The notes: generated by a model not told the origin, from the letters alone. A stretch of DNA of 64,000 nucleotides from Rhizobium sp. Root1203 (GCF_001424945.1 NZ_LMCW01000012.1:126642-190641), one strand, 5' to 3'; positions 42,830 through 54,116 are shown, numbered from the stretch's first letter. Translations and numbers: made by a program.

Positions 42830-44245
42830 GTGAGCATAGAGGAACTGTTTTCAAAGGCGGCCGGGCATGCAGCGCGCTTTCGCGGGACCGTCGGCGCCGG
42901 CGCGCATCGACCGGAGCAAGACTACGCATCCGCCATTTCAGCCTTCACACAGGATGTTCCAGCACAGCCGACGCCGATGGCCGACGTGCTCGAAGAGCTC
43001 GTGGCCAAGGCCGAGCCCGGTCTCCATCTCATGGCGGGGCCGCGCTTCTTCGGCTGGGTGATCGGCGGGTCGCACCCGATGGGCGTGGCAGCGGACTTCC
43101 TGACGAGCGCATGGGGACAGAATGCCGGGAACCATGTGGTGGCGCCTTCGGCCGCGGCGGTGGAATCGGTTGCCGGCAGCTGGCTGCTCGATATCCTGGG
43201 TCTCCCGCCGGAGAGTTCGCTGGGTTTCGCCACCGGTGCGACGGTTGCGAATTTCACCTGCCTTGCGGCAGCACGCGGAGAGGTGCTGCGGAAGGCGAAC
43301 TGGGACGTAGATGCCCAGGGGTTGTTCGGTGCGCCTTCCATCACCGTCCTGATCGGGGACGACGCGCATACCACAGTGTTTTCAGCATTGCAGTTCCTGG
43401 GACTGGGTCACGACCGTGTGGTGCGGATCGCGACGGACGAACAGGGGAAAATCCGTCCCGCCGCCTTTTCCAAAGCCATCGAGACGGTGCGCGGCCCTTC
43501 AATCGTCATCCTGCAGGCTGGACAGATCAATACCGGCGCTTGCGACGATTTCGCCACACTTGTTCCGCAGGCGCACGCTGCAGGCGCCTGGGTGCATGTC
43601 GACGGGGCGTTCGGGCTCTGGGCGCAGGCGTCGGCCAAACGGCGTCATCTGACGCGCGGTATCGAACTTTCCGACAGTTGGGCGACGGACGGCCACAAAT
43701 GGCTGCAGACGCCGTACGACTGCGGCTACGCGATCGTAAGGGACGAGCTGGCACATCGCCGGGCCATGACGATCGCTGCCAGCTATCTGCCATTGGCAAG
43801 CGAGGGCGAGCGCGATCCCTCGCACTATGTGCCGGAACTGTCGCGGCGCGCGCGCGGTTTCGCGACGTGGGCGATGATCAAGCATCTCGGACGCTCGGGC
43901 ATCGAGGCGCTGGTGGAGCGCTGCTGTGCCTCCGCCGCAGACATGGCCCGCGCATTGTCACGGGAGCCCGGGATCCACGTTGCCAACGAGGTCGTCCTGA
44001 ACCAGATCGTCGTGCGCTTTGGCGCCGATCTTCCAGACCAGCAGGGTGACGACCTGACGAGGCGAACGATCGCCGCGCTGCAGCGCGATGGCGAGCTGTT
44101 TGCGGGCGGTGCGACGTGGCGGAGCCGGCAGGTCATGCGGCTGTCGGTGACCAACCACCAGACGGATCTGGACGAGGCAAAAAAGAGCGCAGAGGCGATC
44201 GTTGCCGCGTACAGGATCGCAAGGCGGAGCGCCTTGGGTGCATGA
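42830..44245 (+). CDS. PLP-dependent group II amino acid decarboxylase-like protein
   Basis: The 471-residue product matches the aromatic-L-amino-acid/glutamate decarboxylase fold: FATGATVANFTCLAAARGEV, QAGQINTGACDDFATLVPQA, VHVDGAFGLWA and the PLP Lys in DGHKWLQTPYDCGY. The GTG at 42830 is 8 nt after GGGAGG, while the frame is open to 42722. Substrate unknown. It converges with the small gene of the TfuA locus. Confidence 0.85.
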   Translation: MSIEELFSKAAGHAARFRGTVGAGAHRPEQDYASAISAFTQDVPAQPTPMADVLEELVAKAEPGLHLMAGPRFFGWVIGGSHPMGVAADFLTSAWGQNAGNHVVAPSAAAVESVAGSWLLDILGLPPESSLGFATGATVANFTCLAAARGEVLRKANWDVDAQGLFGAPSITVLIGDDAHTTVFSALQFLGLGHDRVVRIATDEQGKIRPAAFSKAIETVRGPSIVILQAGQINTGACDDFATLVPQAHAAGAWVHVDGAFGLWAQASAKRRHLTRGIELSDSWATDGHKWLQTPYDCGYAIVRDELAHRRAMTIAASYLPLASEGERDPSHYVPELSRRARGFATWAMIKHLGRSGIEALVERCCASAADMARALSREPGIHVANEVVLNQIVVRFGADLPDQQGDDLTRRTIAALQRDGELFAGGATWRSRQVMRLSVTNHQTDLDEAKKSAEAIVAAYRIARRSALGA

Positions 44246-44281
44246 GGAGGCGCGATCGGCGGACGCTTTGCGGCCGGGCGG

Positions 44282-44500
44282 CTAACCGTCGTAGTGACCG
44301 GAGAAGACCTCGTCAGCGGACTTGACGACCACCGCTACATTCACGCCTTTCGTCACCGTCGTGCCGGCCGCGCCGAGGTCGGTGACGACTTTCAGGCTGC
44401 CGGACTTCGGCGCGGAGAGGGGCTTAACCGTTCCTGCGTCGAAATCGACGACCCAGAGGTCCGTTTCACCTGCAATACCAATAACAACGACCTTAGCCAT
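44282..44500 (-). CDS. 72-residue protein of the TfuA locus, possible precursor or partner
   Basis: The product starts MAKVVVIGIAGETDLWVVDF and continues with Gly/Val/Lys-rich sequence (SAPKSGSLKVVTDLGAAG, then TTVTKGVNVAVVVKSADE), ending SGHYDG. It has no Cys. It begins 29 nt after the stop of the SARP-like regulator, in the same direction, so the two are likely co-transcribed. As a short, unclassified product next to a TfuA gene it is a candidate peptide substrate, but a structured accessory protein is equally possible. Confidence 0.6.
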   Translation of the reverse strand: MAKVVVIGIAGETDLWVVDFDAGTVKPLSAPKSGSLKVVTDLGAAGTTVTKGVNVAVVVKSADEVFSGHYDG

Positions 44501-44529
44501 GCTTTGTCCCCTGTTTAGAGTTTTGGTGT

Positions 44530-46440
44530 CTAAAATCCTGCTTTTTTCAGGCCTTCGCGGTAGAGATCCTTGTGCCACTGCTCCTTGCTTGGAACTGCGG
44601 CGAGCCATTTGTCGACATCGAAGTCCGGATTGGCCTCGCGCACCCGCTGCACGAACACGCGTGCCCGATCCGCATAGCCCAGCATCGCCCAGCTCGCAGC
44701 TGAAAGCCTGTCGGCCAAGCTCGGATTGGCCATCTGATCGATGTAATCCAGCGAAGCCTCGAATTCTCCAAGAGCGTAATTTGCACCCGCAGCAGTCCAG
44801 AGATAGGTATCCGGACTGAGCGGGTTCAACGCGATCGCGCGCTCGATCTTCTTCAAAGCCATGGAAGGCAGGGAGCAGTGAACGAGCGTATCCGCATGAT
44901 CAGCGACGATATCGGCATAATGCGGAGAAAGGGTCTCCGCTACCTCCATCGCCGAAGCGCTTTCGTCGAAAGCGCCCTGCAACAGCTTGGCGATGCCCAA
45001 CTCACGATACCCGTCAGCCAGGTTCGAACGCGCATGAATGGCTTGCGTTGCGAAGGTCTCGGCCGATTTCAACAGATCGATGTCACCTCGCGCGCTGAGC
45101 AGCCATTCCTTGGAATAGGTTCGCCCGATCGAACTGAGTGCCGGGGCAAACTCCGGGCTCTCGCTCAAGGCAGCTTGCATCTCGTCGCGCGCGCGTCGCA
45201 GGTTCGGAAGCGTCAGCTGGCCCAGATGCCGTCTGCCGACGAGATAGCGATGGTAGGCGGCCGGATTGAGTTCGTAGTCTGAGCGTTCCTGCTGGTGGCG
45301 CTCGATCTCGCTCGACACAGAAAGCGCGATCTGTCGGGAAAGAACCCGCCGGTCCCTGACCAGATCCGAATGGTCGAGGCTGAATCTCTCTGCCCAGACG
45401 ACTTTGCTATCGTCGAAGAAGATGAGTTGGGAGAACAGCGTTACCTCGTCGCCGATGCTGCTGATCCGGGTTTCCAGGACATAGTTGACGGAATGCCGTT
45501 TGAAGAAAGCCGCCTGAGTTTCCATTTGGTGGCCGATCTGGACGGCGGAATGGGGGGCCATAACCTGGAGGCTATTGAAGGCACAAAAGCCAATCGTGAT
45601 ATCCTCGATGAGGGACGCGGCCAGCATGCCGGCATCGGGACGAATGGACTGATTGCTGGGGGGCAACAAGACGAGACGCGGAAGCACGTGATCGAGGCCC
45701 ACGGAACCCTGCGGAGATCCGGGGGCGTGCGGGGCGAATACGACGGGATCCTTGCCGGATATCGCATTCAGCGCGTCGAGACTGCGTGAGACCGAACTTC
45801 TCCGCTGATCAAAATGGTTCCGAAACGATTCAACGTCACCTTCAGCGTTGAGAATGCGAACGAGCATCTCCAACGTGTCGGGATCGGTGGGCTCCGAACG
45901 AAACAGGATAATTGCGGCCTTCCTGAGCAGCTTGGCTTCGTCATTCGTATGCGGCATTTGGGACGCCGTTCTCAATGCGTCTCTCAGAAGGCCGACATGA
46001 TAGCGTTCGCGCCGGGCGAGCCAGTCTCCAAATGCGAGGCTGTCGCAACTCACGAGACCCATAAACGGCCGGCTCAGGAGCCCTACGAGATGCCTGAGCC
46101 AGGAGAACGGTTCGTCTTGTTCCCGCTGGCTGCCCCACAGCAGATCCGACGACAGGGAATTCCGGTCAACGAAAATCGCCTCCTCGCTCCACAACAGAAA
46201 GGTCACGCCGAGTTCATTCTGGCGCGCTTCGATTGTCGAGAGGATTTCGTGCAGGTTCGAAAGCGAGGCGTTCTTGTCCTTGCCCCATAAAAAGCGGGCC
46301 AACGAGGGTCGGGACTCCGAACCGCCTTCGGCTGCGAGCAGGTAGGCGAGAAGCAACAAGCCATGCTCCGGAAACGCGACTTCGTTGCCTCTCACATCCT
46401 GGAGCCGCACTGGTCCAAACGTTTTCAGGGCGAAGGCCAT
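44530..46440 (-). CDS. SARP-like winged-helix regulator with TolB-like and TPR regions
   Basis: The 636-residue protein starts with a winged-helix DNA-binding region (LKTFGPVRLQDVRGNEVAFP, then ARFLWGKDKNASLSNLHEIL) and a BTAD-like helical domain. A middle domain (YVLETRISSIGDEVTLFSQL, then KVVWAERFSLD) resembles the TolB/FlgO-like domain of bacterial adenylate cyclase-type regulators. The C-terminal half has TPR-like repeats (ETLSPHYADIVADHADTLV, AIALNPLSPDTYLWTAAG). Divergent from TfuA, which it probably controls. Confidence 0.85.
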   Translation of the reverse strand: MAFALKTFGPVRLQDVRGNEVAFPEHGLLLLAYLLAAEGGSESRPSLARFLWGKDKNASLSNLHEILSTIEARQNELGVTFLLWSEEAIFVDRNSLSSDLLWGSQREQDEPFSWLRHLVGLLSRPFMGLVSCDSLAFGDWLARRERYHVGLLRDALRTASQMPHTNDEAKLLRKAAIILFRSEPTDPDTLEMLVRILNAEGDVESFRNHFDQRRSSVSRSLDALNAISGKDPVVFAPHAPGSPQGSVGLDHVLPRLVLLPPSNQSIRPDAGMLAASLIEDITIGFCAFNSLQVMAPHSAVQIGHQMETQAAFFKRHSVNYVLETRISSIGDEVTLFSQLIFFDDSKVVWAERFSLDHSDLVRDRRVLSRQIALSVSSEIERHQQERSDYELNPAAYHRYLVGRRHLGQLTLPNLRRARDEMQAALSESPEFAPALSSIGRTYSKEWLLSARGDIDLLKSAETFATQAIHARSNLADGYRELGIAKLLQGAFDESASAMEVAETLSPHYADIVADHADTLVHCSLPSMALKKIERAIALNPLSPDTYLWTAAGANYALGEFEASLDYIDQMANPSLADRLSAASWAMLGYADRARVFVQRVREANPDFDVDKWLAAVPSKEQWHKDLYREGLKKAGF

Positions 46441-46629
46441 TTTTCCCTCTGTATCGCAGCGGATTTGATTTTAAATGTTACTACAACAATAAATTGAAAT
46501 TCGCAATAAAGGGCTTTTGGAGGAGGGCGTTCGTATTTGTTCCAAACAAAGCCTGTGGTAATTCCTGGTTGAAGACGACGTCAAAGACGTTTTCGCAGGG
46601 TCGCATGCTGAAGAGGATACAGGATCAAG

Positions 46630-47340
46630 ATGAAAATGATCTTTGCCGGGCCTTCTCTCCACGGTGCGAACGTCTTGCCAGGCGCAGGCTGTGAATTTCG
46701 CCCGCCCGCGCGACAGGGAGATTTGTACGGAGCGATCAAGGACGGCGCCAACGTCATCGGGCTCATCGACGGCATCTACGAGTATGTCCCCGCCATCTGG
46801 CACAAGGAGATCCTGTTCGGGCTTTCGCAAGGGGTTCATATGCTGGGAGCAGCGAGCATGGGCGCGCTGAGGGCGGCGGAATGCGCTGCGTTCGGCATGA
46901 TCGGCGTCGGAGAGATCTATAGCGCCTTTGCGAGCGGCTTGTTTGAAGACGACTCCGATGTCGCCCAGGCGCATGCCCCGGCCGAGCTGAACTTTCTCCC
47001 ACTCAGCGAACCGCTCGTGAATGTCCGCGTCACAATTTCGCGATGCTTGGAACTGTCCGAGATAACCGACTCGGAGCACGATCGGCTTCAACACGCCGCA
47101 AAGCGGATTTTCTTCAAGGACCGCACCTACCGGTCGGTGGTCGGCTCCGCTATCCGCGACCCCGATCGCGCGCGTACAGTGCTGGCAAGCCTGAGGGAAA
47201 ACAAGATCAACCTGAAGCTGAACGATGCGCTGATGCTGATCGAGGCCGTAATCGGGATGCCCGATCGCCGGTTCGTTGCTGAATTCAATTGGAAGTTTGA
47301 AGCGACCGATTTCTGGAATTCGGTGTTTTCGCCATCCTGA
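46630..47340 (+). CDS. TfuA-domain protein
   Basis: The 236-residue product matches the TfuA core domain: IFAGPSLHGANVLPGAGCEF, PPARQGDLYGAIKDGANVIG, LIDGIYEYVPAIWHKEIL, and ASMGALRAAECAAFGMIGVG. TfuA proteins partner with YcaO enzymes to install thioamides or in trifolitoxin-type peptide production. No YcaO gene is seen in this window. It is divergent from the SARP-like regulator with a 189-bp AT-rich intergenic region. Confidence 0.88.
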   Translation: MKMIFAGPSLHGANVLPGAGCEFRPPARQGDLYGAIKDGANVIGLIDGIYEYVPAIWHKEILFGLSQGVHMLGAASMGALRAAECAAFGMIGVGEIYSAFASGLFEDDSDVAQAHAPAELNFLPLSEPLVNVRVTISRCLELSEITDSEHDRLQHAAKRIFFKDRTYRSVVGSAIRDPDRARTVLASLRENKINLKLNDALMLIEAVIGMPDRRFVAEFNWKFEATDFWNSVFSPS

Positions 47341-47498
47341 CCGGCGCAAAGGGTCTCAGCATGTTTCGGCTCGCAAACCTGGCGCCGAGGCAGTCCCGAT
47401 GCATTCTTATGTGCCCCGGGTAAGCTTTCGTTCACCGTTTTTTACTAAATTTCGAAGGAAGTTTTTGGTCACTGCCGTTCTGCGGAAGCGATGAGAGT

Positions 47499-48782
47499 AT
47501 GGCGTTTGTTTCCATTCTGCGGCGTTATGTGCTGCCCGTTCTGTTGTCCACGGCGTTGACGACGTGCTCGACGGAGGGGCTTATTCCGCCGGGCAACGTC
47601 GACAATGGAACGAGGGTCGGCTCGATCTCTCCGGCGAAGCGGTCTGCCGCGCCGGTTCGCATGCAGACTTCCGAAGCGCAACAGGCTTACCCGATGTCCA
47701 GCCAGCCGGTGAGCGGGGCCGAGCAGTCCGCCGACTATCTGGACACGCCCAATCTCGCGGGCACAGGGCATTCGCAATCCGGGCAGCTGCCGCCCATGGG
47801 CAGCGATGAAGCCACCGCCGGGGCGCGCGGCGCTGCGGGCGGGCTGCAGGGGCAGTCTCCGCAAAACTGGGGTGGAACGCAAGCACTTGCCGTTCCGCCC
47901 GGGGGCGTCAACATGGATGCGGAACTTGGCGCAGAACCTGTCGTCGGTCTCGCGCAGGAACAGCAGCAGCAGATTGCCGAGGGCCAGTCCGACCAGCCTG
48001 TTGTCGACGGCATCGGTACAGATACGCCGACGCAGCTCAGCCGTTCGCGCGTTCCTCGTCCGGCGAGCGAGGCGGCCGCAGGCCAGGCTCCCGTCTGGGG
48101 TGACGGCAGTGCCGTCGTCGCGCCGACACGGGTGCCCGAGGAGAACGAGCAACAGGAGGTCGCCATGCTGCGGCCGGGCAATCCGATGATGAGCCAGCCG
48201 GCACCGGTCGATCCAAGTGTCATGCCGGCCTCCGAACTTGCCTGTCGGCGCGAGCTGAAGAGGATGGGCGTCGTCTATGCCGAAAAGCCGCCGATTTCCC
48301 AGGGTCCCGCTTGCCAGGTGCCTTATCCGATCTCACTGCAGGGGCTGTCCGGCAATATCGGCGTGAGGCCGGCCGTGACGCTGAATTGCCAGGTGACACT
48401 TGCCTTCGCCAAGTGGGTGAAGAACGAATTGGCGCCATCCGCCCGCTTTCGTTACTGGTCCGGGATCAAGACCATACAGCCGCTCGGAGGTTACAGCTGC
48501 CGGCGGATGAACAACAGCCGCCAGAAGTACAATCCGATGTCGGAGCATGCGCGCGGCAACGCGATCGATGTCGGCAAGTTCGTGCTGAAGAGCGGCCACC
48601 AGATCGACGTGCGCAAGAAGGGTCTCTTCTCGTTCCGCGAAGGCAGGCTGCTGAAGGCCGTTCGCAGCGACAGCTGCAAATATTTCAACACGGTGCTCGG
48701 CCCGGGCAGCAATCCGGAACACTGGAATCATTTCCACTTCGACCTCAGATCGCGACAGAGCGGCAGGGCCTACTGCGATTGA
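47499..48782 (+). CDS. Extensin-family exported protein
   Basis: The 427-residue protein has an N-terminal signal or lipoprotein-like leader (LPVLLSTALTTCSTEG), a long Gln/Ala/Pro-rich region, and a C-terminal extensin-like (peptidase-like) domain: CRRELKRMGVVYAEKPPIS, NCQVTLAFAKWVKNEL, SEHARGNAIDVGKFVL and PEHWNHFHFDLR with conserved His/Asp. The lipobox is not canonical (LTTC). Probable cell-wall or periplasmic hydrolase. Confidence 0.88.
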   Translation: MAFVSILRRYVLPVLLSTALTTCSTEGLIPPGNVDNGTRVGSISPAKRSAAPVRMQTSEAQQAYPMSSQPVSGAEQSADYLDTPNLAGTGHSQSGQLPPMGSDEATAGARGAAGGLQGQSPQNWGGTQALAVPPGGVNMDAELGAEPVVGLAQEQQQQIAEGQSDQPVVDGIGTDTPTQLSRSRVPRPASEAAAGQAPVWGDGSAVVAPTRVPEENEQQEVAMLRPGNPMMSQPAPVDPSVMPASELACRRELKRMGVVYAEKPPISQGPACQVPYPISLQGLSGNIGVRPAVTLNCQVTLAFAKWVKNELAPSARFRYWSGIKTIQPLGGYSCRRMNNSRQKYNPMSEHARGNAIDVGKFVLKSGHQIDVRKKGLFSFREGRLLKAVRSDSCKYFNTVLGPGSNPEHWNHFHFDLRSRQSGRAYCD

Positions 48783-48999
48783 TTGCTGGCCGATGCGAGC
48801 GCTATCTTCGATGAGGTCAGCAATAGTCCCGTTTGCAAGAAGCCTTTCGCCAAACTCCGGCCATCGGACGTTCGGAATTGTTTTTCCAGCGGCGGGCATT
48901 CAGCAGAATGAATGCACTGTTCACACGCCTTGGGATGTCAAACTTTCCTAAAGCGGCTATATAGCGCCCAACCCGCCCGCGAATTTGCAAGAGCCCTGC

Positions 49000-49922
<923 letters not shown>

Positions 49923-49926
<4 letters not shown>

Positions 49927-50684
49927 ACTTCGAGGCCATCAAGTCGATCTATTATTTCGAGATGGCGCGCACGCGCCGCACGCTGCTGCAAAGCGTCGTC
50001 TCGCCGGTTATTTCGACATCGCTCTATTTCATCGTGTTCGGCGCGGCGGTGGGTTCGCGCATTCAGGAAGTGGAGGGCGTCTCATACGGGGCATTCATTA
50101 CGCCCGGCCTCATCATGCTGACGCTGCTGGGCCAATGCATCAGCAACGGCTCCTTCGGCATCTATTTTCCCAAATTCACGGGGACGATCTATGAGGTGCT
50201 TTCGGCGCCGGTCGCCATGAGCGAAATCCTGCTCGGCTATGTCGGAGCGGCGGCGACGAAGGGACTGATGATCGGCGTCATCATCCTGCTGACGGCGACG
50301 GTCTTTGTCGACGTCAGGATCGAGCATCCGTTCATGATGGTTCTGTTCTTCCTGCTGACGGCGATCACCTTCAGCCTGTTCGGCTTCATGATCGGTATCT
50401 GGGCAACCAATTTCGAGCAGTTGAACCTTATCCCCATGCTCGTGGTGCCGCCGCTCACCTTCCTCGGCGGCAGCTTCTACTCGATCAACATGCTGCCTCC
50501 CTTCTGGCAGGCGGTCAGCCACTTCAACCCGGTGCTCTATCTGGTCAGCGGTTTCCGCTGGAGCTTCTTCGGTATCGCCGACGTCAATCCACTGGTCAGT
50601 CTCGGGATGATCACGATCTTCCTGGCGATCTGCCTCGGCACGCTCGGATGGATGTTCAAGACGGGCTACCGGCTTCGGAACTAG
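49923..50684 (+). CDS. ABC-2 type exporter permease (YadH-like)
   Basis: The 253-residue protein has about six membrane helices with the ABC-2 layout: [58 protein letters not shown] and [20 protein letters not shown]. It partners with the ATPase just upstream (ATGA). The substrate cannot be told from sequence. Confidence 0.94.
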
Positions 50685-50696
50685 GCCGAGCCGTAG

Positions 50697-51398
50697 CTAG
50701 TCGCGCATTTTCAGTTCGTCCGTCTGCATCTGCAGCGACCCGAGGGTCGAGAGGAAGCTCATGCCGAGCAGGCTCTGGTCGAGCTTGCCGTCCTCGGCGA
50801 CGCTTGCATTGACATTGTTGCGCACGATGGGTCCGATCGCAACTTCGGACAGCGTCACCGGCGCAGCCCGGGCGCGGCCGTTCGCGGTCATCACGCTCAT
50901 TGAGTAGGTCAGGTTCTCGGGGATGATGCCGACGCGCTCGGCGTCTTCGCGCGACAAGGCAACCATGCTGGCCCCCGTGTCCACAAGCATCGAGACTGTC
51001 TGCCCGTTGATCTGAACATCGGCCTCGAAATGTCCGTTCAGAAGCTTGTGCAGGATCACTTCCACGCCGCCTTCGCTCGTGGTCACGACGACGGCGCGGC
51101 CGGGAACGAGGCCGGCAAGCAGCCGGTTTCCGACGCCGAAGGCTTCCTCCCGGTAGAGGTAGGCCGTGGCTAGCCCGAGGATCAGAACAAGCCAGATCAC
51201 CAGGTGGCGCAGGGTTTCGCCGACACTGATGCGGCGACCCCATATGCCCGCCGCCAGCATCAGCGCGATGGGCAACAAATAGACGAAACGGCCGAAATCG
51301 TCGGTTCGCATGCCCAGCACCCGCGGGCTGTCGCTGCTGACGAGGAGAACTGCAAGGCCGAGACCGAGAACGCCGAGAAGAATGGTCAGGCGTGTCAT
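50697..51398 (-). CDS. Retropepsin-like aspartic protease, TIGR02281 family
   Basis: The 233-residue product has three to four N-terminal hydrophobic segments and an aspartic protease domain with SMLVDTGASMVALSRED. It belongs to the clan AA 'TIGR02281' family of membrane-tethered proteases of unknown substrate. ATG 51398 gives MTRLTILLGVLGLG. It overlaps the DUF1289 gene by ATGA. Confidence 0.9.
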   Translation of the reverse strand: MTRLTILLGVLGLGLAVLLVSSDSPRVLGMRTDDFGRFVYLLPIALMLAAGIWGRRISVGETLRHLVIWLVLILGLATAYLYREEAFGVGNRLLAGLVPGRAVVVTTSEGGVEVILHKLLNGHFEADVQINGQTVSMLVDTGASMVALSREDAERVGIIPENLTYSMSVMTANGRARAAPVTLSEVAIGPIVRNNVNASVAEDGKLDQSLLGMSFLSTLGSLQMQTDELKMRD

Positions 51399-51610
51399 GC
51401 AGTCTGCTCCGCAGTCTTGGCGGTTTCCGATAGGCCGCACGCCATCAATTGGCCTGCCTGTAATCGGGCAGGCAAAATGGCCATCAGAATCTGCCGTTTC
51501 TCGTCGGAAAACGACATCCAGCCGCTGATTTCTTCCATCGTACGGCCACAGCCCGCACAGAGGCCGTTGGCAGGTTCGATCGAGCACACGTCAATGCAGG
51601 GTGTTTGCAT
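51395..51610 (-). CDS. DUF1289 Cys-rich protein
   Basis: The 71-residue product matches DUF1289: CIDVCSIEPANGLCAGCGRT, then EEISGWMSFSDEKRQ, with four conserved Cys that suggest metal binding. It is translationally coupled to the aspartic protease gene. Molecular function unknown. Confidence 0.9.
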   Translation of the reverse strand: MQTPCIDVCSIEPANGLCAGCGRTMEEISGWMSFSDEKRQILMAILPARLQAGQLMACGLSETAKTAEQTA

Positions 51611-51629
51611 GAAAAACTATATCGATGTT

Positions 51630-52412
51630 TCACAATGCCATGGCAAGGGCGCAAAGCGCCGCCGTCTCGGAAATCTGTGCTGCCGCGCCGAGCGTGTCGC
51701 CGGTGTGGCCGCGCAGCTTCTTTCGGATCAGCGTCGTGAATGCCATCACCGCCAGGCCGGCTGCCAGAAGGCCGCACACGAGCGGCAGGAGGCCTAGTGC
51801 GGGCCAGAGCAGCAGGGCGGCAAGAACGCAGCCGGCGACCAGTGCCTGATGCATCGCGCCTTCGCTCGGCTGCCCCGCTGCTGCGGCGACTCCATCGGTC
51901 TTTGCGGGTGGTAACCGGTGCCACTGCCAGACCAGAGCGCTGCGGCTGATGCATGCAACCGCCGGCAGCGCCAGCGCCGTGGCAAAAGACGGAGCGGCAC
52001 GGGCGATGGCGGCGATTGCCGCGGCGCGAATGGCGAAGGACAGGATGAGCGCAATCGCACCATAGGTGCCGATGCGGCTGTCCTTCATGATCGTCAGGCT
52101 TTGCGCGCGGTCGTGCCCGCCGCCGATCCCGTCGGCGCAGTCGGCCAGACCGTCCTCGTGCAGCGCGCCGGTGACGACAGCCTGAACGGCAAGCGCAACA
52201 AGCGCGGACATCAGCCGGTCGGCGTGGAGCAGGAGCATGATGAAGAGGACGATGGCCGGCAACAAACCGATGAGAATGCCCGCGACGGGAAAGACGCGGG
52301 CGACGCGGGCGAGATTACCGTCGAACCCGGCGAAGGCGGCACGCGGCATGGGAATGCGGCTGAGGAACGCGACGGCGCGCGCGACGTCCACGGCATAGTT
52401 TCCAATATTCAT
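51630..52412 (-). CDS. cobS: Adenosylcobinamide-GDP ribazoletransferase
   Basis: The 260-residue membrane enzyme attaches the lower ligand in cobalamin synthesis. Segments [35 protein letters not shown] and [17 protein letters not shown] are CobS signatures. It is called cobV in P. denitrificans naming. It is divergent from cobT with a 138-bp intergenic region. ATG 52412 begins [14 protein letters not shown]. Confidence 0.94.
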   Translation of the reverse strand: MNIGNYAVDVARAVAFLSRIPMPRAAFAGFDGNLARVARVFPVAGILIGLLPAIVLFIMLLLHADRLMSALVALAVQAVVTGALHEDGLADCADGIGGGHDRAQSLTIMKDSRIGTYGAIALILSFAIRAAAIAAIARAAPSFATALALPAVACISRSALVWQWHRLPPAKTDGVAAAAGQPSEGAMHQALVAGCVLAALLLWPALGLLPLVCGLLAAGLAVMAFTTLIRKKLRGHTGDTLGAAAQISETAALCALAMAL

Positions 52413-52550
52413 GCTGCGCCCGACCCCGCGACAATTCGCAACGCTTTTGGAGTTGTTCGGCTCCGCCGCTGCCTTTAAGAGAGTGGCGACGAAAGAAGCT
52501 GATTTGCAGCCAAAAGACAAGTTTACCGACAAGACAAGGAAGCCGTATCC

Positions 52551-53567
52551 ATGAGCGTTTCAGGCCTGCCGTTCGACGATTTCCGGGCACTTCTGCGCGA
52601 TCTGCCGGGACCGGATGCCAAGGCGCTGGTGGCTGCCCGCGAGCGCGATGCGCAATTGACGAAGCCGCCGGGTGCGCTTGGCCGTCTGGAGGAAATTGCT
52701 TTTTGGCTGGCCGCGTGGACGGGCAGGGCGCCTGCGGTCAACCGTCCTCTCGTTGCCATCTTCGCCGGCAACCACGGTGTCACCAGGCAGGGAATCACGC
52801 CTTTTCCGCCTGCTGTGACACAGCAGATGGTCGAGAACTTTGCTGCAGGCGGTGCTGCGATCAATCAGATCTGCGTCGCCTACGACCTCGGACTCAAGGT
52901 GTTCGACCTGGCGCTGGATTATCCGACCGGGGACATCACCGAGGAGCCGGCGCTGTCCGAACGCGACTGTGCGGCGACGATGGCATTCGGCATGGAGGCG
53001 ATTGCCGGCGGCACCGATCTTCTTTGCATCGGCGAGATGGGAATCGGCAACACGACCATCGCGGCCGCGATCAACTATGCCCTCTATGGCGGTTCGGCGC
53101 GTGACTGGGTCGGTCCGGGCACCGGGTCCGAGGGGGAAATGCTGGAGCGCAAGATTGCCGCGGTCGAGAAGGCGGTGGCGCTGCACAGCGATCACCTGGA
53201 CGATCCCCTGGAAATCATGCGCCGGCTCGGCGGCCGCGAGATCGCGGCCATGGCGGGCGCGATCCTTGCCGCACGTGTCGAGCGGATTCCGGTGCTGATC
53301 GACGGATACGTCGCGACCGCTGCTGCGGCGATCCTGAAGGCGGCAAACCCATCCGCGCTCGATCATTGCCTGATCGGCCATGTCTCGGGTGAGCCGGGCC
53401 ACCTGCGCGCGATCGAAATGCTCGGCAAGACGCCGCTACTGGCACTTGGCATGCGGCTCGGCGAGGGAACGGGTGCCGCACTTGCCGCAGGCCTCGTAAA
53501 GGCTGCGGCCGCATGCCATTCGGGCATGGCGACGTTTGCGCAGGCAGGGGTCACGAACAAGCACTGA
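52551..53567 (+). CDS. cobT: Nicotinate-nucleotide--dimethylbenzimidazole phosphoribosyltransferase
   Basis: The 338-residue enzyme forms alpha-ribazole phosphate for the lower ligand of cobalamin. [50 protein letters not shown], and the C-terminal [14 protein letters not shown] (with the catalytic Glu) are diagnostic. It is called cobU in P. denitrificans naming. It partners with cobS, encoded divergently. Confidence 0.96.
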   Translation: MSVSGLPFDDFRALLRDLPGPDAKALVAARERDAQLTKPPGALGRLEEIAFWLAAWTGRAPAVNRPLVAIFAGNHGVTRQGITPFPPAVTQQMVENFAAGGAAINQICVAYDLGLKVFDLALDYPTGDITEEPALSERDCAATMAFGMEAIAGGTDLLCIGEMGIGNTTIAAAINYALYGGSARDWVGPGTGSEGEMLERKIAAVEKAVALHSDHLDDPLEIMRRLGGREIAAMAGAILAARVERIPVLIDGYVATAAAAILKAANPSALDHCLIGHVSGEPGHLRAIEMLGKTPLLALGMRLGEGTGAALAAGLVKAAAACHSGMATFAQAGVTNKH

Positions 53568-53685
53568 GCGTTCAGGTTCGTGACAGTTTTATGACGGAGT
53601 CTTGCGGCGGGGACCCGGAACCGGTATTCGCATTTCCTGATTAAGGGCGCGATAGCGTCCGCCGACCAGACGACGAGGGTGCTCG

Positions 53686-54066
53686 ATGAAACCTGCCGTG
53701 ACCAAACTCACCGGCATCAGCCATTTCTTTGCAGCGGCAAGCTACTCTGTCGGCGGCTTCCGCCGGCTGATCAAGGAGGCTGCGTTTCGGCAGGAGCTGC
53801 TGTTTTTCGCCGTCTCCCTTATTCTGCTGCTGGCCGTCGGTGCGACGCTTGCCGAGCTGATGGTTGCGGTTCTCCTGTTCCTCGCACTGTTTGCGTTCGA
53901 AGCGTTGAACACGGCAATCGAGGAAGTGGTCGACCGGATCTCGCCTGAAATCTCCATGGTCGGGAAGCATGCCAAGGACCTCGGCTCGTTTGCCGTTCTT
54001 TGCATGATCGCGGCCTGCGGGGTTTTCCTGCTGTTCACAATCGGGAAGCATCTGCTGTTCGGATAA
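53686..54066 (+). CDS. dgkA: Diacylglycerol kinase, DgkA type
   Basis: The 126-residue trimeric membrane enzyme recycles diacylglycerol. It has three helices and DgkA signatures: SVGGFRRLIKEAAFRQEL, FEALNTAIEEVVDRIS (conserved Glu) and GKHAKDLGSFAV. The ATG lies just after a GAGGGTGCTCG region. Confidence 0.94.
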   Translation: MKPAVTKLTGISHFFAAASYSVGGFRRLIKEAAFRQELLFFAVSLILLLAVGATLAELMVAVLLFLALFAFEALNTAIEEVVDRISPEISMVGKHAKDLGSFAVLCMIAACGVFLLFTIGKHLLFG

Positions 54067-54116
54067 GCGGGCCTGGCGCCATACTTGCTTAGCCAAAAAG
54101 GGTCAGACGATCGGGC

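Noticed and set aside
52413..52550. Cobalamin riboswitch between cobS and cobT
   Set aside because: No B12-box-like conserved core or suitable stem set was recognised in this short divergent region.
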